From Candidatus Sulfopaludibacter sp. SbA3 (lineage in GTDB: Bacteria; Acidobacteriota; Terriglobia; Bryobacterales; Bryobacteraceae), in assembly GCA_945890485.1 (NCBI GenBank), contig CAMDCN010000017.1:62001-126000 (forward strand): DNA of 64,000 bases. The letters run 5' to 3'. Below the pieces are notes generated by a model. It was not told the DNA's origin and searched no databases. It worked only from the letters and a program-made list of their open reading frames with translations. Positions 1 through 9,534 of the stretch are shown piece after piece. Position 1 is the first letter of the stretch, and each line of letters starts with the position of its first letter. A program made the translations under genes and the position numbers.

Positions 1-613
1 AGGCGGTGAAGGTGCCGTTCGTGGTGGAACTGGAACTCACGGTGAATCCGGTAGGACTCCATGCATTCGAGCCGTAGGCCCGCACTGGCGTCGACCAAAA
101 CCCGTAGACCGAACGAGACACGTAGTACAGCCCCGGCAGCGCCCGCGTCGGGTTGTTTGGTCGCAGGGCGTAGAGGAAGTGGGCCCGGCTGATACCATCG
201 ACATCGCCCACGACACGCTCAATCTCGGCGCCGATCAGAGAGCCCGGCAGCACGATGCTTCCGCACTGCCACTCGGCCCCGGGTCCGCAGTTGCCATTCC
301 CCGGGCTAGTCCTGATCGCATACCGGAAGTGGCCAGAGCTCCAGAACGTCACCAGAACCGTCCCGGTGGAACTCACGTTGATGAACGTGTTGGAAGGGTT
401 GATGCCAACCCAGACCGTCTGCGGCCACAGCGTGTTCCCAATCAACCGGGAGACGCCCAGCGATCCCGACGCGTCACGGTAGGCGATGTAGGTCGACTCG
501 ACGCCGTTGAACGTCCGGGAGGCGATAGCGCCGTGGCTGGCCCCGGAGATCGTGTTGTAGTTCCAGGCGGCGGACAACGGCAGGGCCGCCAGCAGGCAGA
601 TAGCGAATCGCAT
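1..613 (-). CDS. Secreted hypothetical protein, 3' end outside window
   Basis: The frame is open from an ATG at 613 to the left edge, about 204 codons. The N-terminus MRFAICLLAALPLSAAWN is a typical Sec signal peptide. The mature part is rich in Ser, Thr, Gly, Trp and Tyr with alternating hydrophobic residues, as in extracellular beta-sandwich or repeat proteins. Two Cys lie about 10 residues apart (NCGPGAEWQC) and could form a disulfide. No family is recognised. It lies 67 bp downstream of the DUF1501 gene on the same strand and could be the last gene of that run, but a weak hairpin lies between them. Confidence 0.6.
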   Translation of the reverse strand, partial: MRFAICLLAALPLSAAWNYNTISGASHGAIASRTFNGVESTYIAYRDASGSLGVSRLIGNTLWPQTVWVGINPSNTFINVSSTGTVLVTFWSSGHFRYAIRTSPGNGNCGPGAEWQCGSIVLPGSLIGAEIERVVGDVDGISRAHFLYALRPNNPTRALPGLYYVSRSVYGFWSTPVRAYGSNAWSPTGFTVSSSSTTNGTFTA

Positions 614-621
614 GGGAGAAA

Positions 622-650
622 CTTCCTGGCGCAGGTAGCGCTACAGGAAG
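622..650 (-). terminator. Possible hairpin between DUF1501 and the secreted gene
   Basis: Seven-base arms CTTCCTG and CAGGAAG enclose a perfect 10-bp palindrome at 635-644. There is no T-run, so this could be an operator or a weak attenuator rather than a terminator. Confidence 0.25.
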
Positions 651-680
651 AGCGAAAACGAACGGCGAATTTTTCAATCG

Positions 681-2024
681 CTAGGCGAGAATCGCTTTGA
701 CGACGTTGCCATGCACGTCCGTCAACCGGAAGTCACGCCCCGCATGGCGATAGGTGAGCTTGGTATGGTCGAAGCCGAGACAGTGCAGAATGGTCGCGTG
801 GAAGTCGTGGACGTGCATCAGGTTCTCGGTCACTTCGATACCTAACTCGTCCGACTTGCCGTAGACCATGCCCGGCTTGATGCCCCCTCCCGCGAGCCAG
901 GAGGAGAAGACTTTGTTGTAATGCTCGCGGCCGTGCGGCGGCCCGCCCCACGGGGTGCGCCCGAACTCCGTCGTCCAGACGACCAGCGTATCGTCGAGCA
1001 TGCCGCGCGATTTCAGGTCTTTGATGAGGCCCGCGATGGGCTTGTCGACGTTCTTGGCGAGGGGGATCATGTTGTTGATTTCGCCGTGGACGTCCCAGTT
1101 GTTTGAGGAACCGGTGTCGATCAACTCGATGAAGCGGACACCGCGCTCGGCCAAGCGCCGGGCCACGAGGCACTGCCAGCCGAAGCCCTTCGTCTGGCCG
1201 CGTTCGAGGCCGTAGAGCTGCATGGTCGCGTCGGTTTCCTTCGAAAAATCGAAGACGCCGGGCATTTCGCTCTGCATGCCGAAAGCGGTTTCGAAGCTCT
1301 GCAAACGGGCGGCGAGCGCGGGGTCGCCGGGCCGGGCCGTTTGGTGTTGCTTGTTCAGGCGGGCGAGCAGGTCGAGTTCCAGCGACTGAATCTTCTCGCT
1401 GGGCGCGCGGCGGGCGAGGTCGGCGACCGGCTGCGATCCGCCGACGATGCGGGTGCCGGAGTGGGCGCCGGGCAGGAAGTCCGAAGACCAGACCTGGGCG
1501 CCGGCGTAGGGCAGCACCGGGGCCAGGGCGATGAAGCTCGGCAGGTTCTTGTTCTCGGTGCCGAGGCCGTAGCTGACCCAGGAGCCGATGGACGGCCGCT
1601 TCACGGTGACGGAGCCCGTGTGCATGCCCATCGTGGCCTGGAAGTGGTCGTTGTGATCGTTCTGCAGCGAGCGGATGACGCAAAGGTCATCGACGATGCC
1701 GGCCATCTCCGGGAACAGGTCGCTGACCTCGGTGCCACATTGGCCGTAGCGCTTCGAGCCCCAGGTGGACGGCAGCATGATGCTGTTCTTCTTGCCGAAG
1801 GTCTTCTTCTCGGCGGCGGCTTTGACGAGCGCTGGCTTCGGGTCGAAGGTGTCGACGTGGGAGACGCCGCCGGTCATGTAGAGGAAGATGACGCGCTTGG
1901 CCTTGCCGGGAAAGTGCGGCTGCTTGGGAGAGAGCTGGTCGGCCAGCAGATTCTGAACGACGGCAGGCATGAGCGCGGAAGCGCCGAAGAGGGAGCGGAG
2001 AAGTTGGCGGCGGGGCAGGTTCAT
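681..2024 (-). CDS. DUF1501 (sulfatase-like) protein, Tat-exported
   Basis: A 447-residue DUF1501 protein of the alkaline-phosphatase/sulfatase-like superfamily. The N-terminus MNLPRRQLLRSLFGASALM carries the twin-arginine signal usual for this family. Recognisable segments are FLYMTGGVSHVDTFDPKP near the start, the LPSFIAL and RGVRFIELID blocks in the middle, and TTEFGRTPWGG with HDFHATILHCLGFDH near the C-terminus. The ATG at 2024 was chosen because it puts the RR motif at the N-terminus and lies 10 bp after the PSD1 stop, with GAGG upstream. An upstream extension would overlap PSD1 by 74 bp. Function is not established; the gene is nearly always paired with PSD1, as here, and is probably periplasmic. 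Confidence 0.92.
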   Translation of the reverse strand: MNLPRRQLLRSLFGASALMPAVVQNLLADQLSPKQPHFPGKAKRVIFLYMTGGVSHVDTFDPKPALVKAAAEKKTFGKKNSIMLPSTWGSKRYGQCGTEVSDLFPEMAGIVDDLCVIRSLQNDHNDHFQATMGMHTGSVTVKRPSIGSWVSYGLGTENKNLPSFIALAPVLPYAGAQVWSSDFLPGAHSGTRIVGGSQPVADLARRAPSEKIQSLELDLLARLNKQHQTARPGDPALAARLQSFETAFGMQSEMPGVFDFSKETDATMQLYGLERGQTKGFGWQCLVARRLAERGVRFIELIDTGSSNNWDVHGEINNMIPLAKNVDKPIAGLIKDLKSRGMLDDTLVVWTTEFGRTPWGGPPHGREHYNKVFSSWLAGGGIKPGMVYGKSDELGIEVTENLMHVHDFHATILHCLGFDHTKLTYRHAGRDFRLTDVHGNVVKAILA

Positions 2025-2034
2025 GGGAGGTACC

Positions 2035-4368
2035 TCAATCGACGAAGAAGAACTCGTTGCTAGAAAGGAGCACGCGCATGTAGCTGGTCCAAGCGGCGCG
2101 GGCTTCAATTTGGCCGGTGGTTTGCGCGAGGAACTGCGCGGCCATCTGTTGTTCGGCCGGGGTGGGCGCGCGGTGGAAGAGCAGCTTGTGGGCTAGGCGG
2201 ATGCGCCCGGCGGTGGTGGGCTCGGCCATACCGACGCGAACGGCCAGGGCATCGGCCTGCTTCTGGACGAACTCGTTGTTCATCAGGTAGAGCGCCTGCG
2301 TGGCGGTGTTGTTCGAGACGCGGACGGCGGTGGCGGCGTTCGAGTCCGCGCCGTCAAAGAGATCGAGATAGGCATGGGGCTTGAAGCGCTGCTGGAAGAG
2401 ATAGACGCTGCGCTTGTTGTGGTCGAAGGCGACGGGGTCGGCGACGAACGGCTTGTGCTGCGTCTGCACATAGCTGGCGCGCGGCGCGAAGGGATGGGGG
2501 CCACCGGGAACCGGATCGAGGTTGCCGCTCGCGATGAGCATGGAGTCGCGGACCTCCTCGGCGGTGAGGCGGCGGCGATCGTAGCGCCAATAGGTTTCGT
2601 TCTTCGAGTCCTTCACGGCGTTGGCCTCCGAGTGGCCGGAAGCGCCTTGCCAGGCGCGGGTGAGCAGGATCTGTTTATGGAGTTTCTTTAGGCTCCAGCC
2701 GTTGGCCAGGAAGTCGGCGGCGAGATGGTCGAGCAGTTCGGGGTGGGTGGGCTTTTCGCCGCGTGCGCCGAAATCGTTGGGCGTATTGACGATGCCGCGG
2801 CCGAAGTGCCAAGTCCAGACGCGGTTGACGAGCACGCGCGCGGTGAGCGGGTTTGCGGGATCGGTAATCCAACCGGCCAGGAGATCGCGGCCGCTGCCTT
2901 TGTGATCGGCGGGAACCTTCTGGCCGCCGAGGATGCTGAGGAAGCCGCGGGGCACTTCCGGGCCGAGCGTGCCCGAGTGGCCTTTCACCATGATCCTGGA
3001 GTTCGTGGGTACGCCTTCGGAGACGGCGTAGACCATGGGGAGGTCGGGCCAGGAGCTGCGGATTTGGAGGAGGTCGGCTTGGGCTTCCAGGAACGCTATA
3101 CGTTGATCGGTGGGAGCCTTCGGATCCTTGCCGTCACCCTTCTTGACGATGCCGTGGGCTTTCACCATCCGCTCCTGCTGCTTGCGGATGCGCTCCTCGT
3201 CTTTCTTATCGAGGGCGGCAAAACCATCGAGATACTGATGATGTTCGAGGCCGGCCCAGGCGTACTTGCTGCTCTTGAAGATGCCGAAGAGGGCGTAGTA
3301 GTCGGCGGTGGGGATGGGGTCGAACTTATGGTCGTGGCAGCGGGCGCAACCGACAGTGAGGCCGAGGGCGGCTTTGCTAAGGTTGTCGATGGTGTCGTCG
3401 ATGGTGAGGTAGAACTCGCTCTCGGTTTGGCCGAAGCGGCGGGCGTTGGCGAGGTAGCCGGTGGCGATCAACTTGTCGCGGCGGTCTTCTTCGTTCTGGT
3501 GGGGCAGGATGTCGCCGGCGAGTTGTTCGCGGAGGAATTCGTTAAAGGGCTTGTCCTGTTGGAGCGAGCGGATGACGTAGTTCCGGAAGCGGAACATCTC
3601 GGGAACGGGATAGTCGGAGGCATCGCCGGCGGTGTCGGCGTAGCGGACGACATCGAGCCAGTGGCGGCCCCAGTGTTCGCCGTAGGCGGGCGAAGCGAGC
3701 AGGCGATCGATGAGCTTTTCGAAGGCCTGGGGCGAGGTGTCTTTGAGGAACGCTGCGGTGTCTTCCGGGGTGGGGGGCAGGCCGGTGAGGTCATAGGTGG
3801 CGCGGCGGAGCAGGGTGAGTTTGGAGGCTCGGGGCAGCGGCGTGATCTTCCTCTCGCTGAGCTTGGCTTTCAGGAAGCGGTCGATGGGGTTGCGGCTCCA
3901 TTCGGGATCCAGGACGGCGGGCGAAGGCACGGGGTGCAGCGGCTGGTAGGCCCAGTGTTTCTTTTCTTTCTCCCAGTCATAGGCCGGTTTGACGGCGGCG
4001 ACCGTGCCGCCGGTGCGTGGGTCCGGCGCGCCCATTTCGACCCAGGCGACGAAGTCGGCCACCTGCTCTTTGGGCAGCGGCTGGCCGGGTGGCATCTTGA
4101 AATCTTTGTGCGTGCCTTGGATGACTTTGATGAGCAGGCTTTCAAGCGGCTTGCCAGGGACGACGGCGGGAACACCGCTGCGTCCGCCTTTGCGAGTCGC
4201 TTCGAAGGAGTCGAGATACAAGCCGCCTTCAGCTTGCTTCAGCTTGGCGCTATGGCAACCGTAGCAGCGGGCAGCGAGCACCGGCCGGATCTTCGATTCG
4301 AAGAACTCGACGTCGTCAGCCGCAGCCAATGCCGCGGCCGCACCCAAGGTCAATAGAAATAGGCGCAT
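2035..4368 (-). CDS. PSD1 / DUF1549-DUF1553 protein with cytochrome c-like N-terminus
   Basis: A 777-residue exported protein. A signal peptide (about residues 1-17) is followed by a planctomycete-type cytochrome c domain with one heme motif, CYGCH at 35-39, and the distal KMPPG segment near 95. DUF1549 (PSCyt2) follows, with RHWLDVVRYADTAGD and CARCHDHKFDPIP, the latter carrying a second CxxCH. The C-terminal half is DUF1553 (PSD1), with PLTARVLVNRVWTWHFGRG and FGARGEKPTHPELLDHLA. It is the first gene of a two-gene unit with DUF1501. The biochemical role is not established; a periplasmic redox or polysaccharide-related role has been suggested for the family. A TACAAC hexamer lies just upstream of the start. 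Confidence 0.92.
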   Translation of the reverse strand: MRLFLLTLGAAAALAAADDVEFFESKIRPVLAARCYGCHSAKLKQAEGGLYLDSFEATRKGGRSGVPAVVPGKPLESLLIKVIQGTHKDFKMPPGQPLPKEQVADFVAWVEMGAPDPRTGGTVAAVKPAYDWEKEKKHWAYQPLHPVPSPAVLDPEWSRNPIDRFLKAKLSERKITPLPRASKLTLLRRATYDLTGLPPTPEDTAAFLKDTSPQAFEKLIDRLLASPAYGEHWGRHWLDVVRYADTAGDASDYPVPEMFRFRNYVIRSLQQDKPFNEFLREQLAGDILPHQNEEDRRDKLIATGYLANARRFGQTESEFYLTIDDTIDNLSKAALGLTVGCARCHDHKFDPIPTADYYALFGIFKSSKYAWAGLEHHQYLDGFAALDKKDEERIRKQQERMVKAHGIVKKGDGKDPKAPTDQRIAFLEAQADLLQIRSSWPDLPMVYAVSEGVPTNSRIMVKGHSGTLGPEVPRGFLSILGGQKVPADHKGSGRDLLAGWITDPANPLTARVLVNRVWTWHFGRGIVNTPNDFGARGEKPTHPELLDHLAADFLANGWSLKKLHKQILLTRAWQGASGHSEANAVKDSKNETYWRYDRRRLTAEEVRDSMLIASGNLDPVPGGPHPFAPRASYVQTQHKPFVADPVAFDHNKRSVYLFQQRFKPHAYLDLFDGADSNAATAVRVSNNTATQALYLMNNEFVQKQADALAVRVGMAEPTTAGRIRLAHKLLFHRAPTPAEQQMAAQFLAQTTGQIEARAAWTSYMRVLLSSNEFFFVD

Positions 4369-4432
4369 AGCAAGTTGTAAAAATCATATCCCGGCCGTAG
4401 CTTTCGCGCATCCGTACGGCCAGGATGGCTAC

Positions 4433-5341
4433 ATGCACGAAAACAATGATCCTCTCCATGAGTTAGTTCACCTTTATGTGGACGGTGCGTTCAATCGCCG
4501 CGAGTTGGTGGCGCGGGTAACGAAGATGTTGGGAAGTCCGGCGGCGGCCCTGGCGGCGCTCGGCGGCTTCTCAGAGTTGCAGGCGCAAGCGCCGTCGGCT
4601 TGCCCGGCGGGAATACGGGTGCCGCTTGACGCGCCGGATATTGTGGCGCGCGACATTGAGTTCGCCGGGGAGAATTCGCCGATTTACGCCCATTTTGCGC
4701 ATCCGCGAAATATGGAGGGTCCGCAGCCGGGACTGATCATCATCCATGAGAACCGAGGATTGGTGGATCACATCAAGGATGTTTGCCGGCGCGCGGCGCG
4801 AGCTGGATTTGTGGCGATTGCGCCGGATCTGCTCTCGCGGCAGGGTGGCGTGCAGGCGTTCCCCGAACCAACACAGCAGACGGCAGCATACGGCCGGACG
4901 ACGGTGGACCAGCGGCGGAGCGATTTGATCAGCGCACTGGACTACCTGAAGTTTTCGCCCTTGTGCCAGTTTGACCGGATTGGGGCGATTGGGTTCTGCG
5001 CTGGGGGGCAGAACGTGTGGGACCTGGCCGTCTATTTGGAGGAGTTGGCTGTGGCAGTGCCGTTTTACGGAACACCACCGGCGGTCGAGAGCATTCAGCA
5101 GATCCAGGCGCCGGTGCTGGCGATTTATGCCGACCGGGATCGCGCGTTGACGGCTCGCATGGCGCCGGTGCTGACTGAGTTGCTGGCCCGGCAAAAGCGT
5201 TTCGGCTTCAGCGTGTACGAGGGGGTAGGCCACGCGTTCCACAACGATACGGGGGCTAACTATAACGCCACGGCGGCCTGCGAGGCGTGGTCACAGGCGA
5301 TGACGTTCTGCAATAAATGGCTGCGCGCGCCGCGGGCGTAG
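4433..5341 (+). CDS. Dienelactone hydrolase family protein
   Basis: A 302-residue alpha/beta hydrolase of the DLH family. The catalytic elements are visible: Glu in IIHENRGL (about residue 105), the Cys nucleophile in IGFCAGG (about 188), Asp in YADRDRALT (about 233) and His in GVGHAFHND (about 265). The N-terminal 60 residues are an extension with helical character and no clean signal peptide, similar to DLH proteins that carry a removed or atypical leader. Substrate unknown; small lactones or esters are typical. It stands alone, divergent from PSD1 and convergent with the TonB receptor, whose stop lies 4 bp beyond its own. Confidence 0.88.
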   Translation: MHENNDPLHELVHLYVDGAFNRRELVARVTKMLGSPAAALAALGGFSELQAQAPSACPAGIRVPLDAPDIVARDIEFAGENSPIYAHFAHPRNMEGPQPGLIIIHENRGLVDHIKDVCRRAARAGFVAIAPDLLSRQGGVQAFPEPTQQTAAYGRTTVDQRRSDLISALDYLKFSPLCQFDRIGAIGFCAGGQNVWDLAVYLEELAVAVPFYGTPPAVESIQQIQAPVLAIYADRDRALTARMAPVLTELLARQKRFGFSVYEGVGHAFHNDTGANYNATAACEAWSQAMTFCNKWLRAPRA

Positions 5342-5345
5342 GCGG

Positions 5346-7703
5346 TTAGAAAATCCAGTTCAGGCCAATAATCGGGAAGAGACCCAACTGCTCATTGGCC
5401 ACTGGACGATTGGCCCGGCGTGCCCATTGATAGCCGGAGATGTTCTCGCGGTTGATGACGTTCTGCGCGCCGAGGAAGACGAGCAGCGGCTTGTCGCGGA
5501 AGGTGAAGGTGCGGTCGACGCGGACGTCGATGCGGATGTAGGCCGGGACGCGGAGATCATTTACCCGCGTGAGGTCGAAGATGCCGCGGCGTTGCTCCGT
5601 CGAGAGGGTCGTATCGAAGGGCGTATAGGGGCGGCCGGAGGTGACCGTCGTGCGGGCCGAGAACTCCCACTTCTTGTTCAGGCGGTAGCCGCCGACAGAG
5701 TTGAAGATGACGGGGAAGTCGTAGGTGGAGGGGCGCAGGATGCCGTCGAGGCCGCCTTGGCGGGCGCGGCTGATGGAGAGGTTGGCGTTGCCGAACCACT
5801 TGGCGCCCCACTTCTTTTCGGCAAAGAACTCGATGCCGCGGGCGCGCCCGCGCCCGGCGCTTGTTAGCGGGAAGAGGATCTCGCTGATCTGGAAGGTGTC
5901 ACCGACGCTGGCCAGAGAGAGGGCCGGGAACTGCGTCGACACCGGGTAGTCCTTGTAGTCCTTCTGGTAGGCCTCGACGGTGAAGCGAAGCGAAGCGTTC
6001 GGGATGTAGGTGAAGCCGGAGACGTAGTGCTGCGAGCGGAACGGCGTCAGGTCCCGGTTCTGCGGGAAGGCGGCCAAGAAGAGGAACTGGGGCTGCTGGT
6101 AGTAGGTGCCGAAGCTGGCGCGCCACGAGAGCTTGTCGGTGATGCGGTAACTGAGTCCGGCGCGGGGGCTGAAGCGGGTGCGGCCGATGAACTGATAGTT
6201 ATCGACACGGCCACCCCAGGTGAGGTTCCAGCGGCTAGTGAGATTGCGACTGCTCTGGAAGTAGGCGCTCGATTGGCGGGCGGAGAAGTCCTGGCGGATA
6301 TCGAAGGGGTTGACGTCGCGGACAATGCTGTACGGGCTGTCGGACCCGAATGGCGCGGCCGAGTTGTAGTTGACCCGGAAGAACTTGAAGCTGCCGCCGA
6401 GTTGGAGCTTGTCGAGCATCGGGATGTAGCCGGTGTAGTCGTACTTGAGCGTGGTCTCGCCTTCGCGGGATTTCTCGCGGAAGATGAGGGGGCTGCCGGC
6501 GATGAGATCGTCGACGTTCGCGGTGGGCGGGGGAATACCGTTGCGGATGAGGTCGCGGACGGACTGTTCGACGCGGGCTTCGGAGTGGGTGACGCCGAGC
6601 AGGCCGACGCCTCGCGAGCCGTATAGCCGCTGCCAGTTGAAGCCGTTGGCGCTGCGCCAGCCGCCGTAGCGGATGTCGAGGTTGTTGAGCTCCTCTTCTT
6701 CGAAGTCGTCCTTGGGTTCGGTTTCGTTGCGAGCGCCTAGGCGGATGTCGTCCGAGCCGGAGATGGAGACGGCCCAGATGCGGTCGCGCGGGGTGAGATC
6801 GTAGAGGACTTTCGCGTTGTAGGTGTAGAGAACCGGGACGCCGCCGATGCCGATGTCCTTCGTGAACAGGTCGAGATAGCTGCGGCGGGCGGAGAGGATC
6901 CAGGAGCCTTTGCCTTTCTTGATGGGGCCTTCGACAATGCCGCCGATGCCGGGGTCGCCGACGGTGAGGCGGCCGCGGAACTTGTCGCGCGCGCCTTCTG
7001 TCTGGGCGACTTGGAGGACGCTGGAGGTGCGGTTGATGAAGGGAGCGGGTTGGCCGCCGGTGAGGAAGGTGACGTCGCGGATCAACTGCGCGTCGAGGAT
7101 GCTGGTGGTGCCGCCGGCGGAGGCGAAGTTGGCAAACGCGTTGATGTTGGGAATCTCGATGTTATCGACGATGAAGAGGTTTTCGAGGGGGCTGCCGCCG
7201 CGTACGATGATGTCGTTGCGGAAATCGTTGGCGCCGATGGCGACGCCGGGGAGGAGCTGCACGTAGCGGGAGACGTCTTGCCGGGCTCCGGCGACCTTGA
7301 AGAGCTCTTCGGTCTGGATGACGTAGCTGGAGCTTTTGATCTCTTCGGGAGCGACGAAGACGGATTCCGAGACAGTCATCGTCTGCTGCAATGCGTCGGC
7401 CGCGGATAGGCTGACTTCGACTTTGCCTTCGAGGCCGGCGCGGACATTGACGACGGAGCTGCGGATGGGCGGCTGGCCGGGGGCGGTGATGTCGAGTTGA
7501 TAATCGCCGGGCCGGAGATCGGGGAAGCGGAAGAGTCCGCGCTCGTCCGAGGTGGTGCAACGGGAGGAGTCCACGATGCAGACCTTGGTTTGGGGGGCGG
7601 GTTGGCCCTTCGAGTCGGTCACGGTGCCAAGCAGGCCGCCGACACCGGTGGTGTCCTGGGCGGCGAGGGGCAGGGAGAGCAACAGGAGGAAGAATATGCG
7701 CAT
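5346..7703 (-). CDS. TonB-dependent receptor with carboxypeptidase-regulatory-like domain
   Basis: A 785-residue outer-membrane receptor. Signal peptide MRIFFLLLLSLPLAAQ; an Ig-like carboxypeptidase-regulatory domain at about 22-105 (GTVTDSKGQPAPQ, FRFPDLRPGDYQLDI); a plug domain at about 120-230 (VQLLPGVAIGANDFRNDIIVRGG, where RGG is a usual plug signature); then a beta-barrel ending in the aromatic GLNWIF expected for outer-membrane insertion. ATG at 7703 follows GGAG. It transports an unknown large substrate, probably a glycan or siderophore-like ligand. No SusD-like partner is adjacent. It lies 31 bp after the amidohydrolase on the same strand. Confidence 0.93.
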   Translation of the reverse strand: MRIFFLLLLSLPLAAQDTTGVGGLLGTVTDSKGQPAPQTKVCIVDSSRCTTSDERGLFRFPDLRPGDYQLDITAPGQPPIRSSVVNVRAGLEGKVEVSLSAADALQQTMTVSESVFVAPEEIKSSSYVIQTEELFKVAGARQDVSRYVQLLPGVAIGANDFRNDIIVRGGSPLENLFIVDNIEIPNINAFANFASAGGTTSILDAQLIRDVTFLTGGQPAPFINRTSSVLQVAQTEGARDKFRGRLTVGDPGIGGIVEGPIKKGKGSWILSARRSYLDLFTKDIGIGGVPVLYTYNAKVLYDLTPRDRIWAVSISGSDDIRLGARNETEPKDDFEEEELNNLDIRYGGWRSANGFNWQRLYGSRGVGLLGVTHSEARVEQSVRDLIRNGIPPPTANVDDLIAGSPLIFREKSREGETTLKYDYTGYIPMLDKLQLGGSFKFFRVNYNSAAPFGSDSPYSIVRDVNPFDIRQDFSARQSSAYFQSSRNLTSRWNLTWGGRVDNYQFIGRTRFSPRAGLSYRITDKLSWRASFGTYYQQPQFLFLAAFPQNRDLTPFRSQHYVSGFTYIPNASLRFTVEAYQKDYKDYPVSTQFPALSLASVGDTFQISEILFPLTSAGRGRARGIEFFAEKKWGAKWFGNANLSISRARQGGLDGILRPSTYDFPVIFNSVGGYRLNKKWEFSARTTVTSGRPYTPFDTTLSTEQRRGIFDLTRVNDLRVPAYIRIDVRVDRTFTFRDKPLLVFLGAQNVINRENISGYQWARRANRPVANEQLGLFPIIGLNWIF

Positions 7704-7734
7704 GCGTCTCCATAAGGAGATGCTTGGGAGGCAG

Positions 7735-9534
7735 TTATCGAACTAACTTAATGTTGTCGAGCTCGAGCCAAGTGCGGACACCGGCTGGGCGACTGATAAC
7801 AAAGGTTATAGCCGTCGCGTCGGCGCACGGGCAGCCTAATGCGGAGAACGGAATCCGAAATTTCTTCCAGGCGGGGCCAGGAGTAAACGAACTTGTAATT
7901 GGATCGGCTTTGGAGCGGCGGGAAACGACTAAGTTATAGGCTAGGCTGTCGCCGCGGGCTTCGAACTCGATGGACTTCCAGCCGGCGAGGTCCATGGGCT
8001 CGATGCCGCCGGGACGGAGCGGGAGGGTCATGTGGACGCGGGGCTTCGAGGATTCAGACATCTGCGCCTGGATCGCCAGGGCGAAGTTGCCAGCGGCGCG
8101 GCCGATGCGCTGAAAGAGAGCGCGGGAGAGATCGGGGCCGCCTTCGTAGGTGTTGATCCAGCGGGTGTCGAGGCGGCTGCGGCCGTCGACGCGGTTGAAG
8201 TCGTCGAGGAGAGATGGGGCCGGAATGGCGGGCAGCGGCGTCGGGCCGGGGGCGGCGACGGCTTGGGCGAGTTTGGGGAGGTCCTGCTCTACGCCGTTGA
8301 GCCAGACGCGATGGACTTTCTGGATGTCGTTGATGCTCGAGTGAGGTGCGCCGTCGATGAGGACGAGGTCGGCCGCTTTGCCGGGCTCGATGGAGCCGCG
8401 GTCCTTGTCGACGCGGAGGACACGGGCGGAATTCAGAGTGGCGGCTTTGATGGCTTCCACCGGGGGGAGGCCGGCGCTGTGGAGGAGCGTGACTTCGCGG
8501 AGGGTGGCCCAGCCGTGATGGGTGCCGGAGATGCCGGCGTCCGTGCCGGCGACGATGGGGATGCCTGCGTCGAAGAGGGCCTTGGTGTTGCGCTTGAGGA
8601 CTTCGTACTTGCGGATGCGGAGAGCCGAGGGTTGGGCGAAGGCGGGGCGGCCCTTGAAGGCTTGCAGGGAGACGGTGTCGAGGACTTGCTCAAGGAGAGA
8701 GTCGAGGATGGGCGTGCGCGGTTCGTAGACCGCCGAGGTGGGGCCGTAGGCGGTTTTGCCAGCCTTCATTTTAGCGATGAGGTCGTCGTCGAAAGGCTTG
8801 TCCTGCATGCCGTGCATGATGGCGTCGACGCCGGCCGCGGCAGCGATTCTGCCCTTGTCGACGGTGACGGTGTGGGTGAGGACGGGGAGGCTGGCCTTGT
8901 GCGCTTCTTCGACTATGGCGCGGAGGGTGCCTTCTTCCATGCTGGTGAGGTCGGCGGAGGTGCCGTAGCGCCAGCCGTCGGAGAAGACCTTGATGACGTC
9001 GGGACGGTTCGGCAGGGCGCGGCGGACGGCGGCGCGGCCTTCACGGGCGGTGAGCACCTCCTGGGTGAAGATTTCGCCGCGGCCGATTTCGAGGCCGTGA
9101 CCGCCGGGGGTGGTGATGCGGCTGGCGAGATGCAGGCGCGGGGCAGGCCAGGCGCCGGAGGCGGTGAGCTTGCGGACGGTCGAGAAGGTTTCGCCGTAGG
9201 TGCCGAAGTCGGCGACGGTGGTGACTCCGCTGAGGAGATAGGCCTTGAGGTTCTTGCCCCAGTCCTGGCCGGAGCCGCTGACGCTTGCCGATTGAACGTG
9301 GGTGTGGAGATCGAAGAGGCCGGGGATGAGGGTTTTGCCGCGGGCGTCGAGGCGCGTGGAGTTCGGGGCGGGCAGGTTGGTGCCGACAGCGACGATGCGG
9401 CCGTTCGAGATCAGAACGTCGACTTGGCGCGGGGGAGCGCCGGTGCCGTCGATGACGATCGCGTTCTGGATGAGAAGACTCTGCGCCGGAAGGAGGCCGG
9501 CGCAGAGCAGAAGAAGGCCTAGGCTACGCTTCAC
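7735..9534 (-). CDS. Amidohydrolase fused to a C-terminal CIA30/CBM-like domain
   Basis: 599 residues with signal peptide MKRSLGLLLLCAGLLPAQS. Residues about 20-430 are an imidazolonepropionase-like metal-dependent amidohydrolase: FDLHTHV supplies the HxH metal site, VLTHT and GTDAGISGTHHGW supply later ligands, and GSIEPGKAADLVLIDG closes the domain. Residues about 445-599 (LLDDFNRVDGRS to WLELDNIKLVR) form a beta-sandwich resembling CIA30/CBM11-like modules (DLAGWKSIEFEARGD). The export signal and carbohydrate-binding-like tail suggest a periplasmic enzyme on a decorated substrate, possibly a peptide or cyclic amide. Its start overlaps the FAH stop by 11 bp, so the two are probably translationally coupled. 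Confidence 0.88.
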   Translation of the reverse strand: MKRSLGLLLLCAGLLPAQSLLIQNAIVIDGTGAPPRQVDVLISNGRIVAVGTNLPAPNSTRLDARGKTLIPGLFDLHTHVQSASVSGSGQDWGKNLKAYLLSGVTTVADFGTYGETFSTVRKLTASGAWPAPRLHLASRITTPGGHGLEIGRGEIFTQEVLTAREGRAAVRRALPNRPDVIKVFSDGWRYGTSADLTSMEEGTLRAIVEEAHKASLPVLTHTVTVDKGRIAAAAGVDAIMHGMQDKPFDDDLIAKMKAGKTAYGPTSAVYEPRTPILDSLLEQVLDTVSLQAFKGRPAFAQPSALRIRKYEVLKRNTKALFDAGIPIVAGTDAGISGTHHGWATLREVTLLHSAGLPPVEAIKAATLNSARVLRVDKDRGSIEPGKAADLVLIDGAPHSSINDIQKVHRVWLNGVEQDLPKLAQAVAAPGPTPLPAIPAPSLLDDFNRVDGRSRLDTRWINTYEGGPDLSRALFQRIGRAAGNFALAIQAQMSESSKPRVHMTLPLRPGGIEPMDLAGWKSIEFEARGDSLAYNLVVSRRSKADPITSSFTPGPAWKKFRIPFSALGCPCADATAITFVISRPAGVRTWLELDNIKLVR

